A stretch of DNA of 64,000 bases from contig OY282383.1 of NCBI GenBank assembly GCA_958295855.1, positions 3,638,481 through 3,702,480 of the forward strand. The letters are read 5' to 3'. The position numbers were made by a program, and so were the translations under genes. The notes under the pieces were generated by a model. It saw only the letters and a list, made by a program, of their open reading frames with translations, was not told where the DNA came from and did not search any database. Shown one piece after another: positions 1 to 8,432 of the stretch (the first letter of the stretch is position 1; the number at the start of each line of letters is the position of its first letter). Source of the DNA: an uncultured Poribacteria bacterium (GTDB lineage: Bacteria > Poribacteria > WGA-4E > WGA-3G).

Positions 1-300
1 GTCATCAAACCGCTGAATTTTATCGTTCAAGGCAAGCGCGGGTTGGTACAACCCGCTGTAAAATGCAGAGGTCGCGACTATCTGCGGATAATCTACGGCC
101 CTGAATACACATTGCCTCACAACTTAGAGCGTCTACGTTCCCGCGGGCTCTCTCACAAACGCTCCCTCGCGCTTCGAGAGTTTGCATTAGGCGTTGAGGC
201 ACTTGAGCGTTTCGTTTGTCGCGAGCCGTTGTCTCGTGTTCATGAATGTGTTTTTGGCGTTTTGGCTCTCGAAAGTGAAGCAGTCGATCCAAGACTCTGA
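1..300 (+). CDS. pnkp: Polynucleotide kinase-phosphatase, C-terminal (ligase) end, partial
   Basis: The reading frame is open from base 1 to a TGA at 298-300 and encodes 99 residues; the 5' part lies outside the window. It starts VIKPLNF, which fits the VKP lysine motif of nucleotidyltransferase/ligase folds, followed by QPAVKCRGRDYLRIIYGPEY and the strongly family-typical RKRSLALREFALG-like segment (here HKRSLALREFALG) and HECVFGVLALE near the end. These match what I recall of the C-terminal adenylyltransferase domain of bacterial Pnkp, which with Hen1 repairs cleaved RNA. The identification rests on remembered family sequence, not on a search. A hen1 gene is not visible here and would have to lie upstream. 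Confidence 0.75.
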   Translation, partial: VIKPLNFIVQGKRGLVQPAVKCRGRDYLRIIYGPEYTLPHNLERLRSRGLSHKRSLALREFALGVEALERFVCREPLSRVHECVFGVLALESEAVDPRL

Positions 301-640
301 TGCATATCCCATAAATATCCAAGCGTGCTGAAGCAGTTTGGAAAAGCGTTTTTTTGTTATTCCTTGCGGAGTAATTGAGAGTGCAAGATAGGTCTGACGA
401 TACACTGTAGATGTCGTTGGAGGAGAGGTTCATCACGCATTGAATGCACGTCGCATTTGGGCGCAGTGGTATATTACCCCTGCAAAGCAGGGGAAACCGA
501 TACCATTACGCCGCAAAAATGCGTGACTAACTCTTGACGCAAGGTTTAGATATGGCTTCGGAGAACCCACGGAGTGTGCCGGCTACTTTCTTCAATGTTT
601 TTTTGATGAAAATCGGCGTGAATTGCAACAAAGACTACAA
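301..640. other. Intergenic region with nested repeats
   Basis: No gene recognised. Bases 350-428 hold an inverted copy of element A (TTGTTATTCCTTGCGGAG ... GTCGTTGGAGGA). Bases 436-517 hold an inverted element B (CGTCGCATTTGGGCG ... TTACGCCGCAAAA) with a central CCCCTGCAAAGCAGGGG hairpin. The motif CACGGAGTGTGCCGGCTAC at 568-586 is a partial copy of the GGCACACGGAGTGTGCC palindrome found at 19618 and 21133. Confidence 0.7.
350..428 (-). repeat. Element A copy (inverted)
   Basis: Starts TTGTTATTCCTTGCGGAG and ends TAGATGTCGTTGGAGG, the reverse complement of the element A consensus ends. It abuts an inverted element B copy, so the two form a composite. Confidence 0.8.
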
Positions 641-1528
641 ATGAAGATTCAACGTTTTCAATTAAACATATTATTAATCCTCAGTTTTAGCTTAGCCGTT
701 AGCGGATGCAATGATCCGGCTCCTATTGCTGGCGAGCCAGAAAACGACTCCGAAGTCGTGCTTCAAGACTATCTGCTCGCTGAGGGCGAGACGTGGCACC
801 CTGAGAAAACTTACACTGTACATGGAACATTGGAAATTCCACCCGATGTAACGCTTGAGATTTTGCCTGGTACCACCGTTAAATTCGGCCGCGATGCCCT
901 TGTCAAAGTGAGAGGCGTGCTAAAGGTGGGAACCTCCCTATCACAAGGCGGATTAGGCGAACCGGTACACCTAACTTCAGATAATATCGGACCGCAACCG
1001 GGGGATTGGAAGGGCATTCTCTTCGACCACACGCATGACTTAGAGAGCTTTCTGAGGGGAACAATCGTAGAATACGCAACCGTCGCGCTTGACATCAAAA
1101 CGACTTCCCCCACCGTGGTAGATTGCACGCTTCGTTTGAATAAAACGGCAATCGCTTTAGACGGTAGCAACGCGAAAATTCAACACAACGAAATTCTTGA
1201 CAACAACACTGGGATTAGCACCACCGGTCGCCAAACCCGTCCACAAATTGAGAAAAATAACGTTACCAAAAACGAAACAGGAATTATCTGCGAAAATGTG
1301 CAGTCCATCATTCGAGACAATAACCTGAACGGCAATATCCACGCCCTACGTTTACAAGTAAAGTTCGACTTGCAGATAGCCAACAATTGGTGGGGGACAC
1401 CTGTCACTGAAGAAATAGATAGGGTGATTTTAGATGCAAGCGACCGGGACATCATTAATAAACAGGTAGGCAACGTCTATTATCAACCGATTGCAGAGAC
1501 ACGTATTGTCGATGCGGGCCCACGGTAG
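641..1528 (+). CDS. Lipoprotein with parallel beta-helix repeats
   Basis: A 295-residue protein if translation starts at ATG 641; an in-frame TTG at 623 would add six residues. No strong ribosome-binding site is visible for either. The N-terminus is a lipoprotein signal: basic MKIQRF, a hydrophobic stretch and lipobox AVSGC, so it is probably anchored in a membrane facing the periplasm or outside. The body has short beta-strand and turn repeats with asparagines (for example HNEILDNNTG, IEKNNVTKNETG and IRDNNLNGN) that fit a right-handed beta-helix of the NosD/pectate-lyase-like type. The opening segment (WHPEKTYTVHGTLEIPPDVTL) resembles a common beta-helix cap. Such folds often bind or process polysaccharide, but no catalytic residues were identified. 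Confidence 0.7.
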   Translation: MKIQRFQLNILLILSFSLAVSGCNDPAPIAGEPENDSEVVLQDYLLAEGETWHPEKTYTVHGTLEIPPDVTLEILPGTTVKFGRDALVKVRGVLKVGTSLSQGGLGEPVHLTSDNIGPQPGDWKGILFDHTHDLESFLRGTIVEYATVALDIKTTSPTVVDCTLRLNKTAIALDGSNAKIQHNEILDNNTGISTTGRQTRPQIEKNNVTKNETGIICENVQSIIRDNNLNGNIHALRLQVKFDLQIANNWWGTPVTEEIDRVILDASDRDIINKQVGNVYYQPIAETRIVDAGPR

Positions 1529-1573
1529 GGGCGGTCTCCGCATCGCGACTTCTTACACGGGAGTAAGGCAGTT

Positions 1574-1699
1574 ATGCTGACAATTCTGAACATTTCGCAA
1601 AATCATTATATCCGGGGCGGTTCCGACCGGGACTTTTTCACGATGGGTGTGTTGTTACAAAAACATGGGCACCGATGGGATAATGCAATAGATGCGTAA
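1574..1699 (+). pseudogene. Glycosyltransferase N-terminal remnant
   Basis: An ATG at 1574 opens a 41-residue frame (MLTILNISQNHYIRGGSDRD, then FFTMGVLLQKHGH) that closely matches the first 35 or so residues of the glycosyltransferase at 3646 (MNTILNVSQNHYVRGGSDRY). Similarity stops at 'KHGHRW', after which the frame runs into the start of the deacetylase gene and ends at 1699. It is best explained as the 5' stub of a paralogous GT4 gene deleted or recombined away. It overlaps the deacetylase start by 8 bases. Confidence 0.75.
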
Positions 1700-2579
1700 T
1701 TTTCTGAAAAATGTGGTGGCAACTGTTGTCTGTCTATCGGGCATGCCTATTCTCATTCGGGAGTGGGTTTGCCGGAACCGGGTTGCCATTCTCATGTATC
1801 ACGATGCGAAGCCGGCGGTTTTCGAGAAGCATATCGCCTATCTCTCACGCCATTACACGGTTATCTCACTGGATACCCTTGTCTCTGCTATCCACCGAAA
1901 GGATTTTTCAAGGATTCCCTCGAAGAGCGTTGTGATTACAATTGACGATGGGCACGCGGGTAATATCGCGCTCTTGAGGCTTTTCAAGCAGTACCACATT
2001 CGTCCAACACTCTATGTCTGCACGCAGATTATCAATACACATCGGCATTTCTGGTTCAAAATAGCGGGCCAATCCAAGGCGGAGAGAGAAAAACTGAAAG
2101 GGCTCCCGAATGCTGAAAGGTTAGCACACCTTAGACATGCGTTTAACTTTGAACCTGAAAAGACGTATCCAGACAGGCAAGCCCTGAATATCGCGGAAAT
2201 GAAAGAGATGGGAGGGCGTGTTGACTTTCAACCGCATACCCAATTCCATCCAATCCTTCCGCACTGCACGGAAACGGAATGTAGGCAAGAAATTCTTGGT
2301 AGCAAAGCGGATTTAGAGAAACTTTTGGGGATTGAATGTTTTCATTTCAGTTACCCGAACGGCGATTATACTGAACGCGATATTGAGATTGTGCGCTCGG
2401 GCGGATTCCGCTCTGCGCGCACCACAGATATAGGATGGAACACGCTAGAGACTGCACCATATCGACTGAAGGTGGTTCCCATCGCCGATGATGCTGGCCT
2501 GACTCTTTTCCGCGCCCAACTCACGACAATTCCGCAACGGCTTAGTAAATGGATAAATTCTTTATCGTGGAGAAAATAA
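1692..2579 (+). CDS. Polysaccharide deacetylase family protein
   Basis: A 295-residue protein of the NodB/CE4 type, which removes acyl groups from sugars of surface polysaccharide. The N-terminus has a hydrophobic stretch (residues about 8-22) that may be a signal anchor. Motif 1 is VVITIDDGH with the metal and catalytic Asp pair at D85/D86, and motif 2 is HTQFHP at residues 182-187, the H-x3-H metal pair. The following SYPNGDY matches motif 3. It sits among glycosyltransferase and epimerase genes, so a role in exopolysaccharide or cell-surface glycan maturation is likely. The start overlaps the truncated glycosyltransferase remnant, which suggests that the upstream junction is recent. Confidence 0.88.
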   Translation: MRNFLKNVVATVVCLSGMPILIREWVCRNRVAILMYHDAKPAVFEKHIAYLSRHYTVISLDTLVSAIHRKDFSRIPSKSVVITIDDGHAGNIALLRLFKQYHIRPTLYVCTQIINTHRHFWFKIAGQSKAEREKLKGLPNAERLAHLRHAFNFEPEKTYPDRQALNIAEMKEMGGRVDFQPHTQFHPILPHCTETECRQEILGSKADLEKLLGIECFHFSYPNGDYTERDIEIVRSGGFRSARTTDIGWNTLETAPYRLKVVPIADDAGLTLFRAQLTTIPQRLSKWINSLSWRK

Positions 2580-2707
2580 GTTGACAAAATCCTACCGTGT
2601 CTACGTTAAGAACGCTTACCGGCAATTAAAACCTGGCACAAGGCAATGGACCTTGATGCACTGAGTATAGACGCTACCTAGAGGGAGATTCCGAAGGTAA
2701 TTTTTGC

Positions 2708-2736
2708 TTGACATTTTCTGTTCGGTATGTTACAAT
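2708..2736 (+). promoter_or_regulatory. Sigma-70-type promoter
   Basis: TTGACA at 2708-2713, a 17-base spacer, and TACAAT at 2731-2736. It lies about 100 bases upstream of the epimerase gene at 2838. Confidence 0.75.
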
Positions 2737-2837
2737 ATTTGCAGGTTGAACCTGAGGTTCCTCAAGGTTTCCTCAAATTTATCGCTTCCGCATCATTATT
2801 TACGCGAAACCCTATATTTTGTAGGGAGGTGGTTTAA

Positions 2838-3590
2838 ATGGTTTTCCTAACAGGTAACAGAGGCTACATTGGAGGACACTTGTCTCGGGCGTACCCGCCG
2901 GCGAAAACACTTGATGAAGATAAGTGTTTTCAGCGTTGGGAGACGTTGTTTGCCAAAACGCGCGATTCGATAGAACAAGCAACAATGATTATTCATTGCG
3001 GCGCAATAGCGGATGCATTCTATCAAAATCCTGACATCTTCAAGTGGAATTACGAAGCGACAAAGCAAATTGCCGATGTAGCGCGTCAGGAAAACACCTT
3101 TCTGATTTTTATATCATCCTGCGCAGCCATCGCTCCGAATTCGCTATATGGCTGGTCCAAACGAGTTGCTGAGGACTACATCCAAGCAAACAATAAAAAG
3201 TATTGCATTTTGAGACTCTACAATGTGTACGGTGCCGAGGACCATCGCCCACCTGAAAAACACTCTGTACCTGAAAAACTCATGCGGCGGACGCTTCGCT
3301 ATGTGTTCTATCCCTTTCGCCGGGACTATATCCACGTAGAGGATGTAGTTCGTGCGGTTCGCTATGTTGAAGAGTTAAATATCACCGGCACCTATGATGT
3401 TGGGACAGGACAAGCTGTTGAGGTGAAAGAGTTGGCAAAGTTAACTGATGGCGGATTCTATACTGAAACGACGGCTGCGGCTGTTTTGGGTGAAAATCAT
3501 CCACCGCTCAAACTGCAAGCACGCCCAAAGTATATGCTTCCTGGCTTTAAACCCGTTCGAGATGTGTTTTCTGAGTTTGTTCGCACCTAG
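2838..3590 (+). CDS. NAD-dependent epimerase/dehydratase family protein
   Basis: A 250-residue extended-SDR protein, shorter than the usual 310-340. The nucleotide-binding loop is GNRGYIGGHL near the N-terminus. The Ser of the catalytic triad lies in FISSCAAIAP and the YxxxK pair in YGWSK. The C-terminal half of a normal epimerase is compact here. It probably makes a modified nucleotide-sugar for the neighbouring glycosyltransferase. GGGAGGTGG at 2823-2831 precedes the ATG at ribosome-binding distance, and a consensus promoter lies at 2708-2736. The substrate cannot be told from sequence alone. Confidence 0.85.
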   Translation: MVFLTGNRGYIGGHLSRAYPPAKTLDEDKCFQRWETLFAKTRDSIEQATMIIHCGAIADAFYQNPDIFKWNYEATKQIADVARQENTFLIFISSCAAIAPNSLYGWSKRVAEDYIQANNKKYCILRLYNVYGAEDHRPPEKHSVPEKLMRRTLRYVFYPFRRDYIHVEDVVRAVRYVEELNITGTYDVGTGQAVEVKELAKLTDGGFYTETTAAAVLGENHPPLKLQARPKYMLPGFKPVRDVFSEFVRT

Positions 3591-3594
3591 ATGG

Positions 3595-3645
3595 GAGTCA
3601 CACCTGTCTTGCATTCTCAATTCTCCGCAAGGAATGACGAAAAGA
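3595..3645 (+). repeat. Element A, 3' half
   Basis: GTCACACCTGTCTTGCATTC followed by TCCGCAAGGAATGACGAAAAG. Its AAGGA (3629-3633) lies 12 bases before the start codon of the glycosyltransferase at 3646. The 5' half (CTCCGACGAG) is missing. Confidence 0.8.
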
Positions 3646-4848
3646 ATGAACACTATTCTGAATGTCTCGCAGAACCATTATGTACGCGGCGGTTCCGACC
3701 GCTACTTTTTTATGCTCGCCGAGTTGTTGAAAAAGCACGGACATCAAGTCATCCCGTTTACAGCGGCGAGTGCTAAAAATGAACCGTCTGAATGGGAACA
3801 CTATTTCCCACGCGGTGCGGATTTTGAGCAACCGGGGGTAGGTGACTTGCTGCGCTTTTTATATTCACGCGATGCTGTTAAATCGATTCGCCGGTTGCTA
3901 AATGACACAGAAATTGACCTCGCACATTTCCACATCTACTACGGTAAACTGACTACCTCAATTTTGGACAGACTCAAAAAAGCGGGTATCCCGCTTATTC
4001 AGACGTTACATGATTATAAGTTGACGTGTCCAGTTTATAGTCACCTCTCAAACGATGAGATTTGTGAGGCGTGTGCAGGTAAACACTTTTGGCGAGCGCT
4101 CCCGAAACGATGCAATAGGGGTTCACTTGCACGCACTGCGTTGAGCGTTACCGAGTCTTATGTCTCTCAGATGCTTGGTGCAGTTAGCAAGTTCGATCAT
4201 TTCATTTCAGTCTCTCACTTCCTCCGGAAAAAGATGATGTCACACGGTATTCCTGAAGATAAAATATCAACTGTTCACAACTTTGTTGATGTCTCCGACA
4301 TCACGCCGAGTTTCGATAGAGGGAACTATGTGCTCTATTTCGGGCGGGTGCATCGGAGCAAAGGAATTTTGACGCTGATAGCGGCAGCAGCACCACTCAA
4401 GCACGTACCACTCTATATCGTCGGAGATGGCGAAGCGGTGCCTGAAGCCCAGCGCATGCTTGAACAGAAGGGATGTGAACATATTCACCTTCTCGGTTTT
4501 AAGCAGGGCGATGAACTCCGTGAACTGATTCTGAACAGCATTTGTACGGTCTTGCCATCCGAGCTGTATGAAAACTGTCCCATGTCCGTTTTAGAAGCCT
4601 ATGCTTACGGCAAACCGGTCATCGGGGCTGATATTGGCGGGATTCCGGAACTAATTGACGATGAGGTTGATGGGTTTCTTGTTCCTTCCGGTGGAACGGA
4701 AGCCTTGAGAAATAAATTGCTGTGGATGTCCGAACATAAAGACGAAGCTGTAGAGATGGGGCGCGCGGGTCGACGCAAGATGGAAACAGAGTTTAATGCA
4801 GACATTCACTACCAAAAGATTATGGATGTCTATCAACAATTTTTGTAG
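3646..4848 (+). CDS. Glycosyltransferase family 4 protein
   Basis: A 400-residue GT-B fold glycosyltransferase. I choose ATG 3646 because the paralogous remnant at 1574 begins at the same place; the upstream in-frame residues are encoded by element A. The N-terminal acceptor domain begins ILNVSQNHYVRGGSDRY (compare the common GGxE/GGSD loop). The donor domain has YFGRVHRSKG, YIVGDGE and the E-x7-E region PMSVLEAYAYGKPVIGAD followed by GGIPELI. Four cysteines around residues 140-163 (LTCPVY, EICEAC, KRCNRG) may bind a metal. It probably adds a sugar to a lipid-linked glycan on the cytoplasmic face. Confidence 0.9.
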   Translation: MNTILNVSQNHYVRGGSDRYFFMLAELLKKHGHQVIPFTAASAKNEPSEWEHYFPRGADFEQPGVGDLLRFLYSRDAVKSIRRLLNDTEIDLAHFHIYYGKLTTSILDRLKKAGIPLIQTLHDYKLTCPVYSHLSNDEICEACAGKHFWRALPKRCNRGSLARTALSVTESYVSQMLGAVSKFDHFISVSHFLRKKMMSHGIPEDKISTVHNFVDVSDITPSFDRGNYVLYFGRVHRSKGILTLIAAAAPLKHVPLYIVGDGEAVPEAQRMLEQKGCEHIHLLGFKQGDELRELILNSICTVLPSELYENCPMSVLEAYAYGKPVIGADIGGIPELIDDEVDGFLVPSGGTEALRNKLLWMSEHKDEAVEMGRAGRRKMETEFNADIHYQKIMDVYQQFL

Positions 4849-4953
4849 CAGCTATCTCTTAAATATGATTTTGTTAGACGGTGTCCTCGTGCAGAAGACT
4901 TCTACAACTGTTTATGAGATGTTCGTAAGAATCTTTGGTAAGCATCGTTTTTT

Positions 4954-4982
4954 TTGACAATTGAAACCCGATATGGTATAAT
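4954..4982 (+). promoter_or_regulatory. Consensus sigma-70 promoter
   Basis: TTGACA at 4954-4959 and TATAAT at 4977-4982 with a 17-base spacer: a perfect match to the consensus. It is about 120 bases upstream of the lamin-tail lipoprotein start at 5101. Confidence 0.85.
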
Positions 4983-5100
4983 TTATTAGTAAAGGGCTGC
5001 CTACTTAATAGTGATGGGCTTCGTTTCTTCAAGCCTCGCTAATAAATTGGCCGCCTTTCGTAACTTTTTAATTTACAATTCAAAATGAGGTGAATTAACA

Positions 5101-5730
5101 TTGCTAAAATTTAAGATAACCTTAATGACTATTTTAATCGGCTGTGTTGCCTTCATATCCTGCGAACGTGCACAGCAATTAGTAGGGCCGGCTATGCCGG
5201 ATAAGGACACGATCGAACCCAGTGACATGATGGAACCCGGCGGCGTGATGGAGATGACAGATATGGGCGACTCATCTGTGACAGAGCCCTCTGTCGTTAT
5301 TAACGAACTGATGGCAGACAACGACAATACCTTCGCTGATCCACAGGGGGACTATGACGACTGGCTTGAGCTGCACAACCCCGCCGATAATGCTGTGCTG
5401 CTCACCGGAATGTATCTTACTGACAAAGAGGACGATCCCACAAAATGGGAATTTCCTGAAAACACCGAGATTCCAGCAAATGGGTACTTGATTGTGTGGT
5501 TAGATGAGGACGGTGAAGATGCACCAGAAGGGCTGCATGCTAACTTCAAACTGTCTAAAGGCGGCGAAATGGTCATGCTTGTGGATACCGATGCCCGTGG
5601 CAATCAAGTGTTGGATAGCATTACATTCGGAGAGCAGGAGATGGACGTTGCTTTTGGACGCTGGCCGAACGGCACAGGCAATTTCCAAGTTGTCCAGGCG
5701 ACGCCTGGGGCACCAAACATGACAAACTAG
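5101..5730 (+). CDS. Lamin-tail-domain lipoprotein
   Basis: A 209-residue secreted lipoprotein. The start is TTG at 5101, supported by GAGGTG at 5087-5092 at good spacing. The leader has a hydrophobic core and lipobox AFISC. A methionine- and acid-rich linker (residues about 35-60) leads into a lamin tail (LTD) immunoglobulin-like domain: VVINELMADN, DDWLELHNPA, GMYLTD, GYLIVWLDEDGED, LSKGGEMVML and FGRWPNGTG are all typical. Bacterial LTD domains are found in cell-surface proteins and may mediate membrane or protein attachment. No enzyme domain is fused to it here. It has its own strong promoter. Confidence 0.88.
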   Translation: MLKFKITLMTILIGCVAFISCERAQQLVGPAMPDKDTIEPSDMMEPGGVMEMTDMGDSSVTEPSVVINELMADNDNTFADPQGDYDDWLELHNPADNAVLLTGMYLTDKEDDPTKWEFPENTEIPANGYLIVWLDEDGEDAPEGLHANFKLSKGGEMVMLVDTDARGNQVLDSITFGEQEMDVAFGRWPNGTGNFQVVQATPGAPNMTN

Positions 5731-6128
5731 CACCCGAATAACTACCTAAAGTTGTTTCAGTGAAGTCTAAGTATTAAAGCTTATCTTCTGAAGTGACCGA
5801 CTCGGTTTGACAAGTGGAATACTGGGAGATTGGAAGATAGCAAACAGCACGAAGGCAAGCCCCGCAAAGCGGGGTAATAGCCTTTTGCTGTTTGTTCCAT
5901 TCTTCCTGTCTTTTGCGGCGAGTAGGTGATATCCCCCGCAAAGCGGGGGCTAACACCCTTTGCGCCCAAATGCGACGTGCATTCCAGTCTTCCTCTAATC
6001 TTCCTCTAAAGTGTAAAATTGATTTTCTAGGATTGCTCGAAGGTGTATAAATTTTGCGGCGTAATGGTATCGGTTTCCCCTGCTTTGCAGGGGTAATATA
6101 CCACTGCGCCCAAATGCGAGGTGCATTC
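5731..6128. other. Repeat-filled intergenic region
   Basis: No gene recognised. Bases 5850-5985 hold hairpin elements (GCCCCGCAAAGCGGGG at 5859-5874 and CCCCCGCAAAGCGGGGG at 5934-5950) ending in GCGCCCAAATGCGACGTGCATT. Bases 6050-6127 hold a complete element B copy: TTGCGGCGTAATGGTATC, the CCCCTGCTTTGCAGGGG hairpin, then ATACCACTGCGCCCAAATGC. The second copy provides the region just before the LRR gene start. Confidence 0.75.
6050..6127 (+). repeat. Element B copy (imperfect palindrome with GC hairpin)
   Basis: Left arm TTTTGCGGCGTAATGGTAT and right arm ATACCACTGCGCCCAAA are imperfect inverted repeats around CCCCTGCTTTGCAGGGG. Similar copies lie at 436-517, 14056-14135 and 50581-50643, with degraded ones near 25530 and 54530-54730. 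Confidence 0.8.
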
Positions 6129-8432
6129 TTGAAACTTTTCAAATATACCAAATTAATGCGCACACGCCGCTCAAGTCAGAACTTGGGACTCCTCCATGTC
6201 GTCAGTTTAATTCTCACTGTGTGCGTGAGCTTTTTGACACCACACCGGATATTAATCGCACAGACCGTCCACATCCCAGACGCTGCCCTCCGTGCCGCTC
6301 TTCAGTCGGCACTCGGCAAAGAGGCGGGTGATGACATCACTCAGATAGATATGGCAAGTGTGGAAGTGCTTCAAGCCAGTAGATGTCGCTTTGTGAGACT
6401 AAAGGATACAGGAAATTGGGGAACACCGAACCGGTGGATATGCGAGCCTACCGATAATACGTTTGCATCTGCCGTTAAAAATCTGACAGGTCTTGAATTT
6501 GCTGTCAATCTGACTGAGCTGCATCTGGGGCGTAATCAGATATCGGATGTATCCCCACTCGAGAATTTAACAAAATTGACCTACCTAGATCTTGGTGCTA
6601 ACTGGCGCATATCGGATGTGTCCCCACTCGAAAACTTGACAAACTTAACGTTCTTAAATCTGCGAGGTAACCAGATATCAGATGTGTCCGCGCTCAGTGG
6701 TTTGACAAAACTGGTTGACTTGGACGTTCACGTCAATCAACTTTCAGATCTAACCCCACTCAAAAATCTGACAAATCTAATGTTTCTAGGGATGCGCGAC
6801 AATGAACTATCGGATGTGTCCCCACTCGAAAACTTGACAAAATTGACACACCTAAGTCTTAGAGATAACCAGATATCGGATGTGACACCCCTCAAAAACT
6901 TGACAAATCTGACAGCATTAGATGCTCAATCCAATCGGATATCGGATATATCCCCACTCGAAAATTTGACAAAATTGGTTTTTCTTGACATTGATAGCAA
7001 CGTGGTATCGGATGTGTCCGCACTCAAAAACCTGACAAAACTGGGACGCTTGGATATTTCCGACAATGAAATATCGGATGTGTCTTCACTTGAAGATTTG
7101 ATAAGACTGGGACGCTTGGATATTGACGACAACCCATTATCGGATGTGACACCACTCAGAAATTTGACCAACCTTGTATTTCTGGATCTTGACGACAACC
7201 AGATATCGGATGTGACACCACTTAAAGATTTAGTAAGACTGAGATGGCTGGATCTTGACGACAACCAGATATCCGATATATCTCCGCTCATGAACTTAAC
7301 AAACCTGACATACTTAGATCTTGATGGCAACCAGCTATCAGATGTGTCTCCGCTGATGGCTTTGACAAGATTAACGGAACTGGATCTTGATGGTAACCAG
7401 CTATCAGATGTGTCTCCGCTCAACGTTTTGAGAAACCTGACGCTCCTAGACCTTCACGACAACGAAATATCAGATATTGTTCCACTCAGAGACTTGATAA
7501 AGTTGACAGTGCTAGATCTTGACGACAATCAGATATCGGATATTTCGCCTCTCAAAAATTTGATACATCTGACAGAACTGGATCTTGATGGCAATGAGGT
7601 ATCGAATGTGTCTCCGCTCAGTGGTTTGGTAAACCTGACGGTGTTAGATCTTCACGACAACCAGATATCAGATTTCTCCCCGCTCGCCGGGTTGATAGAG
7701 AATCTGGTTGAATATGATAACAGCAATCAAACAATACCGTCCCCCAAAACAGCTGATGTCAATCGCGATGGTGTTGTAAATATTTTAGATCTCGTTTTAG
7801 CGGCATCCAACTATGACGATCCCGACTTGGCGGCACTCGCACAGATGAACATCTATCCGGATGTCAATAGTGATGGGGTTGTTGATGTGAGGGACTTAGT
7901 CGCCATCGCTGCGGAGATAGGTTCAGCTGCTGCTCCCACAAAAGGCTATTACCCCGCAAAGCGGGGCTTGCCTTCATCCAGCAAACGTACCGTTGATATA
8001 TCTAACCTCACTGCCGAAAATCTCAAGCAGTGGATCCGTCTCGCTAAGCAACTTGATACACAAGACCCGCGAATGCAAAATGGGATTACTGTTCTGGAGC
8101 AGCTCTTAGCAGCCCTAACCTCGGCAGAGGAGCTACCGAAAGAGACAGCACTGCTGGCAAATTATCCAAATCCGTTTAATCCTGAAACATGGATACCGTA
8201 TCAGTTGTCAAGACCGTCCAAGGTTGTTATATCTATCCATTCTGCGAATGGGCAACTTGTTCGAGCGTTGGCGTTGGGGTACTTGCCTGCTGGCGTATAT
8301 TCCAGTAAATCCCGTGCTGCGTATTGGGATGGTAGGAATGAGTTGGGTGAATCAGTGGCGAGTGGGGTTTATTTCTATACGCTCACCGCAGGGGATTTCA
8401 CGGCTACCGGCAAAATGCTTATCCGAAAGTAA
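6129..8432 (+). CDS. Internalin-like LRR protein with dockerin-like and C-terminal sorting domains (LRR-1)
   Basis: A 767-residue secreted protein. I choose TTG 6129 because the paralogues at 9611 and 11654 start at the same conserved TTG in a similar leader; GAGGTG precedes it, and ATG 6156 is the alternative. A signal peptide (hydrophobic stretch ending near HRILIAQT) is followed by a cap domain (TVHIPDAALRAAL) and about 18 22-residue leucine-rich repeats of the form NQISDVSPLxNLTxLTxLDL. Two dockerin-like calcium loops follow (DVNRDGVVNILDL and DVNSDGVVDVRDL). The C-terminus carries ANYPNPFNPETWIPYQLS and GVYFYTL, a FlgD-Ig-like sorting-type tail seen in all six large secreted proteins here. 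An in-frame palindromic repeat encodes YYPAKRG after the dockerin loops. Confidence 0.88.
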   Translation: MKLFKYTKLMRTRRSSQNLGLLHVVSLILTVCVSFLTPHRILIAQTVHIPDAALRAALQSALGKEAGDDITQIDMASVEVLQASRCRFVRLKDTGNWGTPNRWICEPTDNTFASAVKNLTGLEFAVNLTELHLGRNQISDVSPLENLTKLTYLDLGANWRISDVSPLENLTNLTFLNLRGNQISDVSALSGLTKLVDLDVHVNQLSDLTPLKNLTNLMFLGMRDNELSDVSPLENLTKLTHLSLRDNQISDVTPLKNLTNLTALDAQSNRISDISPLENLTKLVFLDIDSNVVSDVSALKNLTKLGRLDISDNEISDVSSLEDLIRLGRLDIDDNPLSDVTPLRNLTNLVFLDLDDNQISDVTPLKDLVRLRWLDLDDNQISDISPLMNLTNLTYLDLDGNQLSDVSPLMALTRLTELDLDGNQLSDVSPLNVLRNLTLLDLHDNEISDIVPLRDLIKLTVLDLDDNQISDISPLKNLIHLTELDLDGNEVSNVSPLSGLVNLTVLDLHDNQISDFSPLAGLIENLVEYDNSNQTIPSPKTADVNRDGVVNILDLVLAASNYDDPDLAALAQMNIYPDVNSDGVVDVRDLVAIAAEIGSAAAPTKGYYPAKRGLPSSSKRTVDISNLTAENLKQWIRLAKQLDTQDPRMQNGITVLEQLLAALTSAEELPKETALLANYPNPFNPETWIPYQLSRPSKVVISIHSANGQLVRALALGYLPAGVYSSKSRAAYWDGRNELGESVASGVYFYTLTAGDFTATGKMLIRK
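7943..7975 (+). repeat. In-frame palindromic repeat inside LRR-1
   Basis: GGCTATTACCCCGCAAAGCG then GGGCTTGCC. An intergenic relative lies at 5853-5884 (inverted). It encodes GYYPAKRGLP without breaking the frame, in the linker between the dockerin loops and the helical segment. The other two LRR paralogues lack it at this point. Confidence 0.8.

Noticed and set aside
6926..7423. Long minus-strand frames opposite the LRR genes (also 10012-10869, 12097-12390, 12694-13026)
   Set aside because: They are antisense shadows of repetitive LRR coding sequence, with repeated SGDTSD-type peptides and no ribosome-binding site.
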